Origin: Meiothermus sp. CFH 77666
GTDB lineage: Bacteria; Deinococcota; Deinococci; Deinococcales; Thermaceae
Assembly (NCBI RefSeq): GCF_017497985.1
Contig: NZ_JAGDFV010000009.1
Coordinates: forward strand, 1 to 64,000
Length of the DNA stretch: 64,000 bases
Reading direction: 5' to 3'
Shown here: positions 1 through 8,764 of the stretch, in pieces
How positions within the stretch are numbered: the stretch's first letter is position 1
Layout of the letters: every line of letters starts with the position of its first letter
Made by a program: the position numbers and the translations under genes
The notes under the pieces: generated by a model
Told to the model about the DNA's origin: nothing
The model's database searches: none
The model's input: the letters and a program-made list of their open reading frames with translations, nothing else

Positions 1-119
1 GCCATCACCGTACTGAACTTGGCTTTACCGCTTGGTGGGCTTACCTCATCATCGCCCTGAACCTCATCGCTGCTTCCCCAGACCTGTGTATAGCTGACAT
101 CGTTTTGTGACTAGCACCA
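1..119. other. left edge upstream of integrase; open frame of unknown origin
   Basis: A frame open from the window edge runs on the plus strand from base 3 to a TGA at 108-110. It encodes a hydrophobic stretch (AWWAYLIIALNLIAA) followed by a short tail. It could be the C-terminus of a membrane protein or a transposase, but I do not recognise it. In integrons the attI site and the cassettes lie on the 5' side of the integrase gene, which is this side. I saw no GTTRRRY core here, so the window gives no evidence for a cassette array; anything further left is cut off. Confidence 0.2.
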
Positions 120-1139
120 GTGATTATTAGGATGTTATTCGACATGTCGGACGTTTCCCATAGCCCAAAACGGTACTCGCCCAAAACCTCCCCCTTTCTC
201 AATGAGGTTCGAAATGTACTTCGCCTCAAGCACATGAGCCGTCGCACCGAAACCTCGTACATGTACTACATATTAGACTTCATTCGCTTTCACGGGAAGC
301 GCCATCCAAAAGAGATGGGCGCCGAAGAAATCCGGGCTTACCTGTCCCATCTGGCCACCGAGGGCAACGTGGCGGCCTCCACTCAAAACGTAGCCCTCTC
401 GGCGCTGCTCTTCCTTTACCGTCATGTGCTGAAGGTTAACCTGCCCGACATCGAGAACATTGAAAGGGCCAGGCGTTCTCGGCGGGTTCCGGTCGTACTC
501 ACCCGCAACGAAGTAGAGGCGATTTTATCCCGTGCCTCGGGCGTCCACCATCTGATTTTGAGCCTCTTGTATGGAACCGGAATGCGCTTGTCCGAATGCC
601 TGAGCCTGCGGGTGAAGGATCTGGATTTCGAGCGGCTGGAAATTACGGTTCGAGACGGCAAGGGCGAGAAGGATCGGCAAACCATGCTCCCACGCAAGCT
701 GGTTGCGGCGCTCCACCAACAGCTCCAGTATGCCCAGCGCCTGCACCAGGAAGACCTGGGGGAGGGCTTTGGTGAGGTCGAGTTGCCCTACGCACTGGCC
801 CGTAAATACCCCAACGCAGCCAAAGAGTGGGGCTGGCAGTATGTATTTCCTGCGGCTCATCGTTCAAAAGACCCCCGCACGGGACGGGTAGGACGGCATC
901 ATCTGCTCGAGCACACTGTGCAACGCGCCATGAAGAAAGCCCTACGCGCAGCAGGCATTCATAAGCACGCCAGCGTTCATACCCTGCGCCACAGCTTCGC
1001 TACCCATCTGCTGGAATCGGGCTACGACATCCGCACGGTACAGGAGCTATTGGGCCACAAGGATGTCAAGACCACCATGATTTACACTCACGTCTTGAAT
1101 CGTGGTGGCAGGGGCGTTCGTAGCCCACTCGATTCATAG
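120..1139 (+). CDS. intI: integron-type tyrosine recombinase (IntI-like)
   Basis: Site-specific tyrosine recombinase of 339 residues. An N-terminal SAM-like core-binding domain (about 25-110) is followed by the catalytic domain. Visible catalytic residues are the Arg in GTGMRLSE, the [11 protein letters not shown] box, the LLGHKD His and the tyrosine of TTMIYTHV. Two traits point to the integron integrase subfamily rather than XerC/D: an extra segment before the HxxR box (around [16 protein letters not shown] and [11 protein letters not shown]), and the C-terminal ending [12 protein letters not shown]. In-frame starts are GTG 120, ATG 132 and ATG 144; none has a clear ribosome site. The gene is convergent with the ureohydrolase and overlaps its 3' end by 6 bp. 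It is intact, with no frameshift. Confidence 0.88.
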   Translation: MIIRMLFDMSDVSHSPKRYSPKTSPFLNEVRNVLRLKHMSRRTETSYMYYILDFIRFHGKRHPKEMGAEEIRAYLSHLATEGNVAASTQNVALSALLFLYRHVLKVNLPDIENIERARRSRRVPVVLTRNEVEAILSRASGVHHLILSLLYGTGMRLSECLSLRVKDLDFERLEITVRDGKGEKDRQTMLPRKLVAALHQQLQYAQRLHQEDLGEGFGEVELPYALARKYPNAAKEWGWQYVFPAAHRSKDPRTGRVGRHHLLEHTVQRAMKKALRAAGIHKHASVHTLRHSFATHLLESGYDIRTVQELLGHKDVKTTMIYTHVLNRGGRGVRSPLDS

Positions 1140-2069
1140 AGTCATCTCAGGCCCCCCCACTGCGAGTACCTCGGCCAGCAGCCGCGCCCCCACCAGCGTC
1201 GAGAGGCCGCTACTGTCCAGGTTGGGCGCCAGCTCCACCAGGTCGAAGCCTACCAGCTCGTTTTGCTGTAGCACCCGCCGCACCACCGCCATTGCCTCAC
1301 TATAGGAGAGCCCCTCCACCTCCGGGCTGCTGGTGCCGGGCAGAATCGAGGGGTCGAGCACATCGGCATCGAAGCTCAGGTAGACCTTTTTGCCTTTGGG
1401 TAACTGCTCGAGCACCCAGGGCAGGTTCTCCCGCACACGCCGGGCACCCAGGAGCGTGTGCCCCCTGGCCCTGGCAGCGTAATAGGCTTCGGGGTTGGTG
1501 CGCAGACCCCGCAGGCCGACCACCGTGATGTGCTTGAGGCCCGGCACATCTTCCACCGCCCGCCGGAAGGGCGAGGAGTTGGCAAAGCGGGTGGCGTTGC
1601 GGCTGTCGGAGTAGTCGAGGTGGGCGTCGAGCTGCACCACATAAAGCTCCTCGAGGTCGGCATAGGCCCGCAGGATGGGGTAGGTGATCGAGTGATCGCC
1701 CCCCACAAACACCGGCAGCCGAACCCGTTTGCGTAGCTGCAAAGCGGCCTCGGTTATGCGGCGGAAGGACTCCTGGTATTCCAGTTGGGCGGGGTCCACA
1801 TCGCCAGCATCTACCAGCGTTGCACCCCGGAAACGGTAGGTTTCAGTCTCGAGGTCGAAGTAGCCCTCCGGCCCCGGCGCAAAGCGGCCCGAGGCTTCCC
1901 GCAGCGCCCCGGGGGCGAAACGGGCACCGGGCCGGTAGCCCACCGCAAAGTCGTAGGGGATGCCCAGGAAGCCCACGTCGGCCTGCCAGGGCTCGGAAAG
2001 GGAAAGGTGGGGGGCTTTGAAAAAGGTAGCGGGGCCGGTGAAAGGCAGCTCACTTGCACGCATGGGCAT
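1134..2069 (-). CDS. speB: agmatinase/arginase-family ureohydrolase
   Basis: Binuclear manganese ureohydrolase that splits urea from a guanidino substrate. Metal-binding signatures are all present: GGDHSITYP (about 124-132), QLDAHLDY (about 147-154) and [19 protein letters not shown] (about 233-251). The length (311) is normal. In Thermus the homologue acts on aminopropylagmatine in spermidine synthesis, so a polyamine role is likely; another guanidino substrate cannot be excluded. It is the last gene of a minus-strand run, 13 bp after the APH-like kinase, an unusual companion. ATG at 2069 and ATG at 2063 are both possible; neither has a Shine-Dalgarno, and TAGACT lies 6 bp before the ATG at 2063. 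Confidence 0.8.
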   Translation of the reverse strand: MPMRASELPFTGPATFFKAPHLSLSEPWQADVGFLGIPYDFAVGYRPGARFAPGALREASGRFAPGPEGYFDLETETYRFRGATLVDAGDVDPAQLEYQESFRRITEAALQLRKRVRLPVFVGGDHSITYPILRAYADLEELYVVQLDAHLDYSDSRNATRFANSSPFRRAVEDVPGLKHITVVGLRGLRTNPEAYYAARARGHTLLGARRVRENLPWVLEQLPKGKKVYLSFDADVLDPSILPGTSSPEVEGLSYSEAMAVVRRVLQQNELVGFDLVELAPNLDSSGLSTLVGARLLAEVLAVGGPEMTL

Positions 2070-2082
2070 AGTCTATGCCGCT

Positions 2083-3129
2083 TCAAAGCTCACCTGTGTC
2101 AATGGCTTTGTCAATCATGCCGCCGGTTTCCCGAATCAGCCCGATCAAGGCAGCAAAGCGGGCATCCTGGGTCTGGCCTTTGAGGTAACGCGCATAAATT
2201 TGCTGCATGATAACGCCCACCTTAAAGCGTCCAAAAACGTAGTAGAAAAGCATATTGGAAACATCCCGGCCTGTGCGAGCGGCGTAGGCCTCGACAAGTT
2301 CGGCCCGGCGGAGGTTGCCCGGCAGGTGGGTCAGGCCAAAGCGTTTGAGGCCGGGGGGGTCGTCCTCCTCGGCCCAGTAGCCCAGGGTGGTGCCCAGGTC
2401 CATCAGGGGGTCACCCAGGGTGGCCATTTCCCAGTCCAGTACGGCCAACACCCGGGTAATGTTGGTGGGATCGAGGATCAGGTTGTCGTACTTGAAATCG
2501 TTGTGGATCAGCGCCGCGCCGGATTCGGCGGGGAGGTTCGCGGCCAGCCAATCCATGGCCCGCTCCATGCCGGGAATGTCTTCGGTGCGGGCTTTCTGGT
2601 AGCGCTCCGTCCAGCCCCGCACCTGCCGCTCTGCGTAGCCCTCGGGCTTGCCCAGGTCGGCCAGACCGGCTTGCCGATAATCCAGGCTGTGCAGCTCGAC
2701 CAGGGCCTCCAGCGCCGCTTCGCAAACCCCTCGCATCAGCGCAGGGGTCATGCCCGGCGGAGGCTCGGTGCGCAGGATCACCCCGTGGAGGCGTTCCATC
2801 AGGTAAAACGGTGCTCCCAGCACGCTTTCGTCGGCGCAGTAGAGCAGGGGCCGGGGAACCCTGGGGTACACCGGCCAGAGGGCCGACAAAATCCGGTACT
2901 CGCGGCCCATGTCGTGAGCGGTCTTGATGTTGGCCCCAAAGGGCGGGCGGCGCAGCACCAGCTCTTGCTCGCCCAGCCTTAGCAGGTAGGTGAGGTTGGA
3001 GAAACCCCGGGGAAACTGCAAGACCTCGAGGTTCCCCCTGGCGTTGGGGAAGTGCTCCAGCAAATACGCTTGCAGGCGGGAAAGATCCAGTTCTTCGCCA
3101 GGTCGGGTGGCGGTGGGTTGGTCGGTCAT
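2083..3129 (-). CDS. APH-fold phosphotransferase of the ACAD10/11 (LvaA-like) type
   Basis: Protein of 348 residues with an aminoglycoside-phosphotransferase/choline-kinase fold. Motifs are a phosphate-binding N-lobe (FPRGFSNLTYLL, VLRRPPFG), the catalytic loop HNDFKYDNLILD and the metal motif VLDWEMATLGDP. This subfamily is found fused to, or beside, acyl-CoA dehydrogenases. In human ACAD10/11 and the Pseudomonas lva pathway it phosphorylates the hydroxyl of 4-hydroxyacyl-CoA. Here it follows such a dehydrogenase by 18 bp. I chose ATG 3129 because AGAGG lies about 6 bp upstream; the longer frame would begin at a TTG at 3144. Antibiotic resistance is unlikely. Confidence 0.8.
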   Translation of the reverse strand: MTDQPTATRPGEELDLSRLQAYLLEHFPNARGNLEVLQFPRGFSNLTYLLRLGEQELVLRRPPFGANIKTAHDMGREYRILSALWPVYPRVPRPLLYCADESVLGAPFYLMERLHGVILRTEPPPGMTPALMRGVCEAALEALVELHSLDYRQAGLADLGKPEGYAERQVRGWTERYQKARTEDIPGMERAMDWLAANLPAESGAALIHNDFKYDNLILDPTNITRVLAVLDWEMATLGDPLMDLGTTLGYWAEEDDPPGLKRFGLTHLPGNLRRAELVEAYAARTGRDVSNMLFYYVFGRFKVGVIMQQIYARYLKGQTQDARFAALIGLIRETGGMIDKAIDTGEL

Positions 3130-3147
3130 GGTGCGCCTCTGCAATTT

Positions 3148-4341
3148 TTACAGCGAAACCTCGAGGCCGTATTCCTTCAGCGCAGCCCGGGCCACTACGG
3201 TTTTGTGTACCTCGTCGGCCCCATCGTAGATGCGGGCGGCCCGTTCGTGGCGGTAGAAGAACGAGAGCGGCAGGTCGTCGGACATGCCCAGGCCGCCGTG
3301 CACCTGAATGGCCCGATCCAGCACCCGCTGTAGCACCCCCGCCACAAAGTACTTGATCACCGAGATTTCCACTCGAGCCCCCTCCGCCCCCTGCTGTTCC
3401 ACCTTCTCGGCAGCGTCCAGCACCATCAGCCGGGCGGCGTGGATTTCGGCTTTGGCCTCGGCAATCAGGTGCTGAATGGCCTGGCGCGAGCCCAGCAGCT
3501 TGCCGGGAGAAAGCTCGCGGCGGGCCGCGTACTGGCACATCATCTCAAAGCTGCGCTGGGCAATACCAATCCAGCGCATGCAGTGGTGGATGCGCCCCGG
3601 CCCCAGCCGTTCCTGGGCAATGGCAAAGCCCCTGCCGCGCTCACCTAGCAGGTTTGCCTTCGGTACCCGCACCTGGTGCAGCCGAATCTCCGAGTGGCTC
3701 ATCCAGTCCTCGCCGGTTTCACCCATCACGGAAATTTTGCGTACGTGCTCGAGGCCAGGGGTGTCGGTTGGCACGATAATCTGGCTGGCCCTGGCGTAGG
3801 GGTTGGGGTGTTCGGGGTCGGTCACGCACATCACGATGCAAAACGCCGAGCCCTCGAAGCCGGTGGTGTACCACTTATGCCCATTGATGACCCACTCGTC
3901 CCCCTCCAGCACTGCGGTGGTGTTCATCCAGACCGGGTTGGAGCCAGGGTATTCGGGCTCGGTCATGCCAAAGGAGCTGCGGATTTCGCCTGCCGCAAGG
4001 GGCTTCAGAAAGCGCTCTTTTTGCTCGGGGGTGCCGTGCTTGTGCAAGACTTCCATGTTGCCAATATCGGGGGCCTGGGTGTTGAAGGCGTAGTGGCCCA
4101 GGGGGCTACGGCCCAGCTCTTCGCTGAGGCAGGCGAAGGCGGAAAGGCTCAATCCCATGCCCTCTGGAGCGTGCAGCGGGGGCAGCCACCAGCCCTGGGC
4201 CTTGACCTTCTGCCGAACCTTTTGAAGACCGGGCAAAACCGCCCTGAAGCCGTGCTTCAGGAACGTGGACTCCAGGGGCAGGATTTCCTGCTCCACAAAA
4301 GCCCGAACTTCCCTGACAAGATCTGCAGTCTGTGAGGTCAT
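3148..4341 (-). CDS. ACAD11-like acyl-CoA dehydrogenase
   Basis: Flavin-dependent acyl-CoA dehydrogenase of 397 residues. FAD-site motifs include FGMTEPEYPGS, INGHKWYTTG and QVHGGLGMSDD. At the position where classical enzymes have the catalytic glutamate (YEGT in most, FEGT in the neighbouring FadE), this protein reads IYDGADEVH, with aspartate, as in the ACAD10/11 group. Together with the adjacent kinase this suggests handling of 4-hydroxyacyl-CoA rather than ordinary beta-oxidation; that is an inference. The frame is open to 4398, but that extension runs into the terminator of the upstream gene, so ATG 4341 (protein starting MTSQTADL) is the likely start. Confidence 0.85.
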   Translation of the reverse strand: MTSQTADLVREVRAFVEQEILPLESTFLKHGFRAVLPGLQKVRQKVKAQGWWLPPLHAPEGMGLSLSAFACLSEELGRSPLGHYAFNTQAPDIGNMEVLHKHGTPEQKERFLKPLAAGEIRSSFGMTEPEYPGSNPVWMNTTAVLEGDEWVINGHKWYTTGFEGSAFCIVMCVTDPEHPNPYARASQIIVPTDTPGLEHVRKISVMGETGEDWMSHSEIRLHQVRVPKANLLGERGRGFAIAQERLGPGRIHHCMRWIGIAQRSFEMMCQYAARRELSPGKLLGSRQAIQHLIAEAKAEIHAARLMVLDAAEKVEQQGAEGARVEISVIKYFVAGVLQRVLDRAIQVHGGLGMSDDLPLSFFYRHERAARIYDGADEVHKTVVARAALKEYGLEVSL

Positions 4342-4370
4342 TTGGGTTAAGTGTAACAGCTTGTCCACAG

Positions 4371-4396
4371 AAAAAAGGGCGCACTCAGTGCGCCCC
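4371..4396 (-). terminator. rho-independent terminator after fadE
   Basis: On the minus strand GGGCGCA-CTGAG-TGCGCCC is followed directly by TTTTTT. The hairpin lies 18-43 bp past the stop codon of the long acyl-CoA dehydrogenase and before the start of the next gene. It separates fadE from the ACAD11/APH/ureohydrolase unit. Confidence 0.85.
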
Positions 4397-4413
4397 ATGA
4401 TTTTCGTTCTAGT

Positions 4414-6159
4414 TTAAGCTTTGGGCTGCGGATAGCCATCGGCCTCGAGCACCCTGGCTGCAATCCGGCGGCGCAGCTCCACCAGGTCGGTGGGGTCGTG
4501 CTTGGTCAGGCGGCGGGCCGCCGAGGCCATCAGGCGCATATCATCGCCCTCGGCCAGACGCGGCAGGATGGAGAGCGCCGCCGCCTGGGCGCGGTCGAGG
4601 GCCTGGTACAGGTATAGCTGGGCCATCTCGGCGTAGACCTTCTCCCCCAGCTTGCGGGCCCTGAGCAGGGCGCTCTCGGCGGCGAAGATGTCAATCAGGA
4701 TGTCGGCGGCCACGGCCAGCACTTCCTGCTCTTCTTCTATCTTCTTGCCGTACTTGAGGGCGGCCAGGCCCAGAACCGCCAGGGCCAGCTTTTTGAGGCC
4801 CTCGAGCTGGGCCATCTCTATGTCCTCAGGCTCGTCAAAGGAGGGCTCCAGAAGCTCCTTTTGCAGCTTCATGGCAGCATCGAAGAGCGGCAGCTCGCCC
4901 TTCGTGGCCCGGCGCAGCAACATGCCCGGAATCAGGAGGCGGTTAATCTCGTTGGTGCCCTCGAAGATGCGGTTGATGCGGCTGTCGCGGTAGGCCCGCT
5001 CGATTTCGTACTCGGCTGAGTAACCATAGCCGCCGTGAATCTGTACCCCCTCGTCTACCACGTAGTCCAGCACCTCCGAGCCCAGCACCTTGATGATGCT
5101 GGCCTCGATGGCGTACTCCTCGATGCCCGCCAGCACCGCTTCGGCGGCGTTGGCTTTGTCGAGACTCGAGAGGGCCTCGTCAATCATACCCATGGTCCGG
5201 TAAACCGCACTCTCGCCGGCAAAAATGCGGGCGGCCATCTCGGCCAGCTTTTGCTGGATTAAGCCGAAGTTTGCAATGGGCTGCCCGAAGGCCACGCGCT
5301 CTTTGGCGTACCGGGCCGAAAGGGCCAGCGCCCCCTTGGAGCCTCCAATGGCCCCCGCGCCCAGCTTGTAACGCCCCACATTGAGCACGTTGAAGGCAAT
5401 TTTGTGCCCCTTGCCCAGCTCGCCCAACACGTTCTCCACCGGCACCTTCACGTCTTCCAGGAAGACCTGACGGGTGCTGGAGGCCTTGATGCCCATCTTC
5501 TTTTCTTCGCCGCCCAGCCGCAGGCCGGGGGTGCCTTGCTCGACCAGGAAGGCAGTGAGGCCCTCTTTGGTCTTAGCAAAGACGGTGAAGAGGTGGGCAA
5601 AGCCCGCGTTGGAAATCCACATCTTGGTGCCGTTCAGGATGTAATGCTTGCCATCTTCGGAAAGCTCGGCGCGGGTCTTGGCCCCCATGGCATCGGAGCC
5701 GGACTGCGGCTCGGTAAGGCAGTAAGCGGCAATCAGCTCCCCCGAGACCATTTTGGCCAGGTATTTGTCTTTCTGGGCCTTGGTGCCCCAGTAAACCAGC
5801 GGCAGGAGGCCAATGCTGGTCTGGACGCCATAGGACACACTGAACCCACCCGTGCCCGCGAGGGCTTCGGCAATCACCGTACTGACCGTTTTGGGCAGAT
5901 CCAGGCCGCCGTACTCTTCCGAGACCTCGACCCCCAGCAAGCCCAGCTCACCGCACTTTTTGAGCAGGGGGATGTTGTGCTCGAGTTCGCCATGTTCCAT
6001 GGCCTCCGCTACAGGCCGGTACTCTTTCTCGACAAACTGCCGCACCGTCTCCTGAATCATGCGGGTGGTGTCGTCGAAGTCTTCCGGGGTGAAAATCTGC
6101 TCGGGCTTTTCCAGCAACCAGCCGCCGCCTTTGGTGGAAAGTTTCTTGTCTGCAATCAC
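4414..6159 (-). CDS. fadE: long-form acyl-CoA dehydrogenase (beta-oxidation step 1)
   Basis: FAD enzyme oxidising acyl-CoA to trans-2-enoyl-CoA. It has 581 residues, about 200 longer than short- and medium-chain enzymes, with a C-terminal helical extension like ACAD9/VLCAD. N-terminal and middle domains contain AYCLTEPQSGSDA and LNGTKMWISNAG. The dehydrogenase signature is IHGGYGYSAEYEIERAYRD and the catalytic Glu is in NRIFEGTNEI. The start is set at GTG 6159 because GGGAGG lies 5 bp upstream; the frame stays open to 6237, but that extension contains the promoter. It is transcribed alone from the promoter at 6193-6221 and ends at the terminator at 4371-4396. Confidence 0.9.
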   Translation of the reverse strand: MIADKKLSTKGGGWLLEKPEQIFTPEDFDDTTRMIQETVRQFVEKEYRPVAEAMEHGELEHNIPLLKKCGELGLLGVEVSEEYGGLDLPKTVSTVIAEALAGTGGFSVSYGVQTSIGLLPLVYWGTKAQKDKYLAKMVSGELIAAYCLTEPQSGSDAMGAKTRAELSEDGKHYILNGTKMWISNAGFAHLFTVFAKTKEGLTAFLVEQGTPGLRLGGEEKKMGIKASSTRQVFLEDVKVPVENVLGELGKGHKIAFNVLNVGRYKLGAGAIGGSKGALALSARYAKERVAFGQPIANFGLIQQKLAEMAARIFAGESAVYRTMGMIDEALSSLDKANAAEAVLAGIEEYAIEASIIKVLGSEVLDYVVDEGVQIHGGYGYSAEYEIERAYRDSRINRIFEGTNEINRLLIPGMLLRRATKGELPLFDAAMKLQKELLEPSFDEPEDIEMAQLEGLKKLALAVLGLAALKYGKKIEEEQEVLAVAADILIDIFAAESALLRARKLGEKVYAEMAQLYLYQALDRAQAAALSILPRLAEGDDMRLMASAARRLTKHDPTDLVELRRRIAARVLEADGYPQPKA

Positions 6160-6192
6160 ACTAACCTCCCGGCTTTTTTGACCTATTACAAA

Positions 6193-6221
6193 CTTATACT
6201 GAGTATAAAGTTTAGCTGCAA
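6193..6221 (-). promoter_or_regulatory. fadE promoter with embedded palindromic operator
   Basis: Minus-strand -35 TTGCAG, 17-bp spacer, -10 TATAAG. The perfect palindrome TTATACT-C-AGTATAA occupies 6194-6208 and overlaps the -10 box, which suits a repressor. The same -35/17 bp/-10 arrangement and a diverged form of the sequence occur upstream of the hydroxyacyl-CoA dehydrogenase gene at 11126-11154. A TetR-type fatty-acid repressor is the likely ligand (inference). Confidence 0.65.
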
Positions 6222-6253
6222 GTTCGGGAACCGTCAATCACCCCAAACACAAA

Positions 6254-6416
6254 GTGATACCAGATCTCATTCTAGGTGACTTCTAAAGCAGGATGGGGGA
6301 ATGAGTCGAAAGATTGTCCCCAGCTTGCAGCCGACCCAACCAGGGTTGAGCAGCTTTGCTTTTGGCCCTGGATTCAAGACGCTTTGTGTGTCACCTCATC
6401 GTAGAGTTGGTATTAG
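6254..6416. repeat. MITE-like element with terminal inverted repeats (copy 1)
   Basis: A 163-bp intergenic sequence bounded by imperfect inverted repeats: GTGATACCAGATCT...GGTGAC at the left, and GTCACCT...AGAGTTGGTATTAG at the right. The ends match those of a second element at 13716-13834, while the interiors differ. No open frame of note lies inside. It separates fadE from the lipoprotein gene. Confidence 0.5.
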
Positions 6417-6440
6417 ACGGCTCAAAATATGTGATTCGCT

Positions 6441-7010
6441 CTAGCGACCCGCGGTTAGGGTAAAGCGCCGGTCTTCCTCAGCAATCAGCCGGTCACCCTC
6501 CCAGAGCTGCCAGCGGAGCGGATACGTGCCTGGGGACACCGGGGGCATTTCAAAGCGGTAAACGACCTCGAGCCAGGTGGTGTAGTGCAACACCTCAAAG
6601 CCCCGGGCGTCTCGCTCGCGCCGACCGCACCAGAGCTTGTGGCTGGCCCTTTCCAGACCCACCCCAAACCCTGGGGGCGCCTCCAGCAGCACAACGCGAA
6701 CATCGGCAGGTTTTTCGTCCTCGCTGGCAAAACGACAGCTCTCCACCGGGTTCGGGAACGGTGAGGTAGGCCGGGACGGCAGGCCAAACTCGAGGGTAAT
6801 AAAGAACCCAAAGGTCCAGGCAGGCCCCCGTGCAATGGCTGTCCAGCGACGCTCCTCGTAGCGCTGCCGGCCAAAGAGCGGCGCTCCTGCCGGACTGGTG
6901 AAAACCGGGAAATCTTCCAGACTGTAGGGGTAGTAGGGTACGCTACCCAGGTAGGTAGGTACACAAGCCGCCAGCCACACCATCAGAAAGGCCAACAGCC
7001 CCCGTCGCAT
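6441..7010 (-). CDS. predicted lipoprotein of unknown function
   Basis: Protein of 189 residues. A lipoprotein signal peptide ends in the lipobox LAAC (about 13-16), so it should be lipid-anchored at the cell surface. The mature part has three further cysteines and a beta-rich C-terminus (TYPLRWQLWEGDRLIAEEDRRF) that looks like an immunoglobulin-like or BsuPI-type fold; this is a guess from pattern only. It lies 60 bp after the thiolase gene in the same direction and could be the last gene of that transcript. I do not recognise a family. Confidence 0.65.
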   Translation of the reverse strand: MRRGLLAFLMVWLAACVPTYLGSVPYYPYSLEDFPVFTSPAGAPLFGRQRYEERRWTAIARGPAWTFGFFITLEFGLPSRPTSPFPNPVESCRFASEDEKPADVRVVLLEAPPGFGVGLERASHKLWCGRRERDARGFEVLHYTTWLEVVYRFEMPPVSPGTYPLRWQLWEGDRLIAEEDRRFTLTAGR

Positions 7011-7070
7011 GTCTTTAGCCTAGCACCACAGTCTGAAAGCCGAATTTGCCAAGAAGCGAACTGGTGAAGC

Positions 7071-8243
7071 TCAAGCGGATGGATATACCTCAAAAACCCC
7101 CGCCGCGCCCATCCCGCCGCCAATGCACATGGTCACCATCCCCAACCCGCCCCCGCGCTTTGCGAGTTCGTGGATGAGCTGGGTGGTGAGCTTGGCGCCC
7201 GTCGCACCCAGGGGGTGCCCCAGCGCAATGGCCCCTCCGTTGACGTTGACCTTCTCGGGGTTCATCTGGAGCTCCCCCATCACCGCCAACACCTGCGCAG
7301 CAAAGGCTTCGTTGAACTCGATGAGCTTGAGATCATCCAGGCCGATGCCGGCTTTGGCCAGAGCCTTGGGCACCGCCTTGATGGGCCCCACACCCATGAT
7401 GTCCGGGTCAACCCCGCCCGTGGCAAAGGAGATAAAGCGGGCCAGCGGCTTCAGACCCAGCGCCTGGGCTTTCTCGGCGCTCATCACCAGCAGCGCGGCA
7501 GCGCCGTCGGAGTAGGGAGAAGCGTTGCCTGCCGTGACCGTACCCCCTTCCTTGAAGGCGGGTTTGAGCTTGGCCAGGCGTTCTAAGCTGGTGTCGGCCC
7601 TGGGCAGTTCGTCTTTGGCGAACAGGAACTCCTCGAGCTGCTTTTTTGCACCTTTCCAGGAGACCTTCTTAACCGGAACTGGCACAATCTGTTCGTCAAA
7701 AGCGCCCCTGGCCTGGGCCTCCAGCGCCTTCTGGTGGCTGCGCAGGGCCCAGGCGTCCTGATCGGCGCGGCTGACCCCCCAGCGCTCGGCCACCCGCTCG
7801 GCGGTAAAGCCCATGCCGATGTAAGCCTCGGTCAGCTCGGGGTGGAGCTGGGTATGGTAGCCCGACATGGGCACCTGGCTCATCATCTCTACGCCGCCGG
7901 CCAGAACAACCTCGTTCATGCCCGACATGATGGCCTGGGCGGCATAGGCCACGCTCTGAAGCCCGGAGGAGCAAAAGCGGTTGATGGTTGCCGCCGAGAC
8001 CTCCACCGGAAACCCAGCCCGCAACATCGAAAGCCGGGCCACATTAAGGCCCTGGCTGGCTTCGGGCATGGCGCAGCCCCACTGGATGTCCTCGAGGTGG
8101 GCCGGGTCCAATCCCACCTTTTCAACTGCCGCCTTCATTACCGTGGCCGAAAGGTCAATCGGGTGCACCGAGGCCAAAGAACCATCGCTTTTGCCGCGCC
8201 CCACCGCGCTGCGAACTGCACTAACGATTACGGCTTCTTTCAT
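7071..8243 (-). CDS. fadA: acetyl-CoA C-acyltransferase (thiolase)
   Basis: Thiolase of 390 residues that cleaves 3-ketoacyl-CoA in the last step of beta-oxidation. The nucleophilic Cys is about residue 91 in [10 protein letters not shown]. The FNEAFA box, [10 protein letters not shown] and the second catalytic Cys in CIGGGMG are all present. ATG 8243 is preferred over GTG 8246 because AAGGAG sits 5 bp before it. It overlaps the stop codon of the hotdog protein by one base, showing translational coupling in the operon with the hydroxyacyl-CoA dehydrogenase. Confidence 0.92.
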   Translation of the reverse strand: MKEAVIVSAVRSAVGRGKSDGSLASVHPIDLSATVMKAAVEKVGLDPAHLEDIQWGCAMPEASQGLNVARLSMLRAGFPVEVSAATINRFCSSGLQSVAYAAQAIMSGMNEVVLAGGVEMMSQVPMSGYHTQLHPELTEAYIGMGFTAERVAERWGVSRADQDAWALRSHQKALEAQARGAFDEQIVPVPVKKVSWKGAKKQLEEFLFAKDELPRADTSLERLAKLKPAFKEGGTVTAGNASPYSDGAAALLVMSAEKAQALGLKPLARFISFATGGVDPDIMGVGPIKAVPKALAKAGIGLDDLKLIEFNEAFAAQVLAVMGELQMNPEKVNVNGGAIALGHPLGATGAKLTTQLIHELAKRGGGLGMVTMCIGGGMGAAGVFEVYPSA

Positions 8244-8731
8244 CACGACTCCTTATCCGTTTTTCTGATGTAGAGGGTTTTCTCAAAACTGGCATGTACC
8301 ACCCCCGAAGCATCCACGAGCTCCACGGGGTACACGCGTTCAGTAGAAGTGTTCTCATGCGCCAGACGGCGAATAACCCCAAGCTCCTCATCGGTAAGCA
8401 CAAAGCGGGCAAACAGGGTGGTTCTTCCAGGCCTGCGAAAGCGAATGGTGGCGGCTTTATCCCAGACCACATAACCTTTCCCCAGGTTTTTGATGAGCAT
8501 GAGCATGTAGATGGGGTCTATCGCCCCGTACATACTGCCTCCAAATAAGGTGCCCACGTAGTTGCGGGTACGCCAGTTAAGCGGCAGCGCCACGTGCACC
8601 TCTCTCCAGTCCGGGGCAATATAAATGACCCGCCCCCCAGTACCCTTGTACGCTGGGAAAAGGTTGAAGCCCCACCGCCACAGCCGACTGTGCCAGGACT
8701 CGGGCTTGGACCTTGAAAAAGGCAATGTCAT
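8243..8731 (-). CDS. DUF4442-type hotdog-fold protein, probable thioesterase
   Basis: Protein of 162 residues with the hotdog-fold pattern of the DUF4442/PaaI-like group: [18 protein letters not shown] forms the long helix and active-site face, followed by a strand-rich half. Such proteins usually hydrolyse acyl-CoA. Its place between the two beta-oxidation genes suggests it removes stalled acyl-CoA or recycles CoA (inference). ATG 8731 is preceded by GTGGAG about 6 bp away; the longer frame to 8749 would begin at TTG. Confidence 0.75.
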   Translation of the reverse strand: MTLPFSRSKPESWHSRLWRWGFNLFPAYKGTGGRVIYIAPDWREVHVALPLNWRTRNYVGTLFGGSMYGAIDPIYMLMLIKNLGKGYVVWDKAATIRFRRPGRTTLFARFVLTDEELGVIRRLAHENTSTERVYPVELVDASGVVHASFEKTLYIRKTDKES

Positions 8732-8764
8732 TTCAAACTCCACAAGCAACTCACTCTTTAGAAG

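Noticed and set aside
1-119. attI or attC site next to the integrase
   Set aside because: No GTTRRRY/RYYYAAC pair in a plausible arrangement was found in the available 119 bp.
1960-2982. 340-residue plus-strand frame
   Set aside because: Antisense to the APH-like kinase; composition of a shadow frame and no recognisable motif.
2083-3129. Aminoglycoside resistance gene
   Set aside because: The APH fold is shared, but the sequence features and neighbour fit the ACAD10/11-associated kinases.
4342-4398. Extended N-terminus of the ACAD11-like protein
   Set aside because: The extra codons lie in the terminator hairpin of fadE.
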